NCBI GenBank assembly: GCA_964573505.1
Contig: CAZNMS010000539.1
Coordinates: 1-5,851 of the forward strand
Length of the DNA stretch: 5,851 bases
Direction of reading: 5' to 3'
DNA from: AM-0621 sp964573505
Lineage (GTDB): Bacteria > Planctomycetota > Planctomycetia > Planctomycetales > Planctomycetaceae
Below the pieces are notes generated by a model. The model was given only the letters and a program-made list of their open reading frames with translations. It did no database searches and was not told the DNA's origin. Both the position numbers and the translations under genes were made by a program. Positions 5,344 through 5,851 of this stretch are shown one piece after another (position 1 is the stretch's first letter; each line of letters starts with the position of its first letter).

Positions 5344-5851
5344 GTCGATTCGCCTTTGACGCCTTCTCCACACCGAATCGCGACGGCGTTCTCGTACCTT
5401 GTTTGAGAACCTCATCCCGCTGAGGCTCGGGATGGAATCCCAAGCTACTTGTCCGAATGCCTTCCCGAAGAGTTGCTCCGCCCGGCATTGCGATCCTGTG
5501 CGAGTTGGAAACTCGGTACTCTGCAAGAACCGAGTAGCGTGCTCTCACTGAGTCGATCCGCCTGTGACGCTTTTTCCACACCGATTCCTGACGGCGTTCT
5601 CGTACCTTGTTTGAGAACCTCATCCCGCTGAGGCTCGGGATGGAATCCCAAGCTACTTGTCCGAATGACTTCCCGAAGAGTTGCTCCGCCCGGCATTGCG
5701 ATCCTGTGCAATTTGGAAACTCGGTACTCTGCAAGAACCGAGTAGCTCGCTCTCTCTGAGTCGATCCGCGTTTGACGCTTTTTCCACACCGATTCCTGAC
5801 GGCGTTCTCGTACCTTGTTTGAGAACCTCATCCCGCTGAGGCTCGGGATGG
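5344..5851. repeat. 208-bp tandem direct repeat array, continuing past the right edge
   Basis: Units start with GTCGAT at 5344, 5552 and 5760, an exact 208-bp period. Units 1 and 2 differ at 13 of 208 positions; units 2 and 3 differ at 2 of the 92 visible. A shortened remnant (GGGAACTCGGTCTGC, 5329-5343) precedes unit 1. Between units 1 and 2 a 78-nt stretch (5382-5459) is invariant and contains two hairpins: GTTCTC/GAGAAC (5388-5410) and CATCCCG/CGGGATG (5413-5434). A third, CTCGGT/ACCGAG (5512-5534), lies in another invariant block. The period is 69 codons plus one base, so the same DNA falls into a new reading frame in each unit. The open frames here therefore give the same peptides in shifted frames and are not treated as genes. 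This array and element 5 make up most of the 781 gene-free bases after 5070. Confidence 0.92.

Noticed and set aside
5071..5526. 152-codon N-terminal extension of the aldolase
   Set aside because: It translates tandem-repeat and element-5 DNA; homology and a ribosome binding site both begin at ATG 5070.
5344..5851. CRISPR array or integron attC array
   Set aside because: The whole 208-bp unit is conserved, with no short repeat/unique spacer alternation, and no cassette ORFs separate the copies.

Overview
The window looks like a chromosomal segment from a Planctomycetota-type bacterium; Verrucomicrobiota is the main alternative. The strongest pointer is the minus-strand gene at the left edge. 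It is a secreted c-type cytochrome of the PSCyt1/DUF1587/DUF1595/DUF1592/DUF1588 family, which is greatly expanded in those phyla. The gaps are also packed with palindromic repeats, which I associate with such genomes from memory and could not check. No rRNA, tRNA, CRISPR array, transposase or phage gene is visible.

Layout. Positions 1-1947 (minus): 5' part of the DUF1592-family cytochrome, running off the left edge. 1948-2163: gap almost filled by a nested inverted repeat. 2164-2922 (minus): a DUF1016/YhcG-type protein that keeps the N-terminal domain but lacks the PD-(D/E)XK nuclease domain. 2923-3213: a second nested inverted repeat, then a weak promoter/operator candidate. 3214-3978 (plus): GntR-family regulator of the HutC/UTRA type. 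3979-4290: two more nested inverted repeats between convergent genes. 4291-5070 (minus): HpcH/HpaI-family class II aldolase with all expected active-site residues. 5071-5851: 781 bp without a gene, holding a fifth inverted-repeat element and then a 208-bp tandem repeat that runs off the right edge.

How the parts relate. The four genes do not form an operon. The regulator and the aldolase converge, and a shared role in sugar-acid or 2-oxo-acid metabolism is only a guess from their families. What unites the window is the non-coding DNA: each gap holds pairs of small hairpins arranged head-to-head inside longer inverted repeats. In two of them the arms differ by paired changes that preserve each hairpin, which suggests REP/BIME-like or MITE-like elements acting as DNA or RNA hairpins. 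The truncated YhcG gene lies between two elements with related ends. The 208-bp tandem repeat has a period that is not a multiple of three and a 78-nt invariant stretch with two hairpins, so it is better read as a structured non-coding repeat than as protein-coding DNA.
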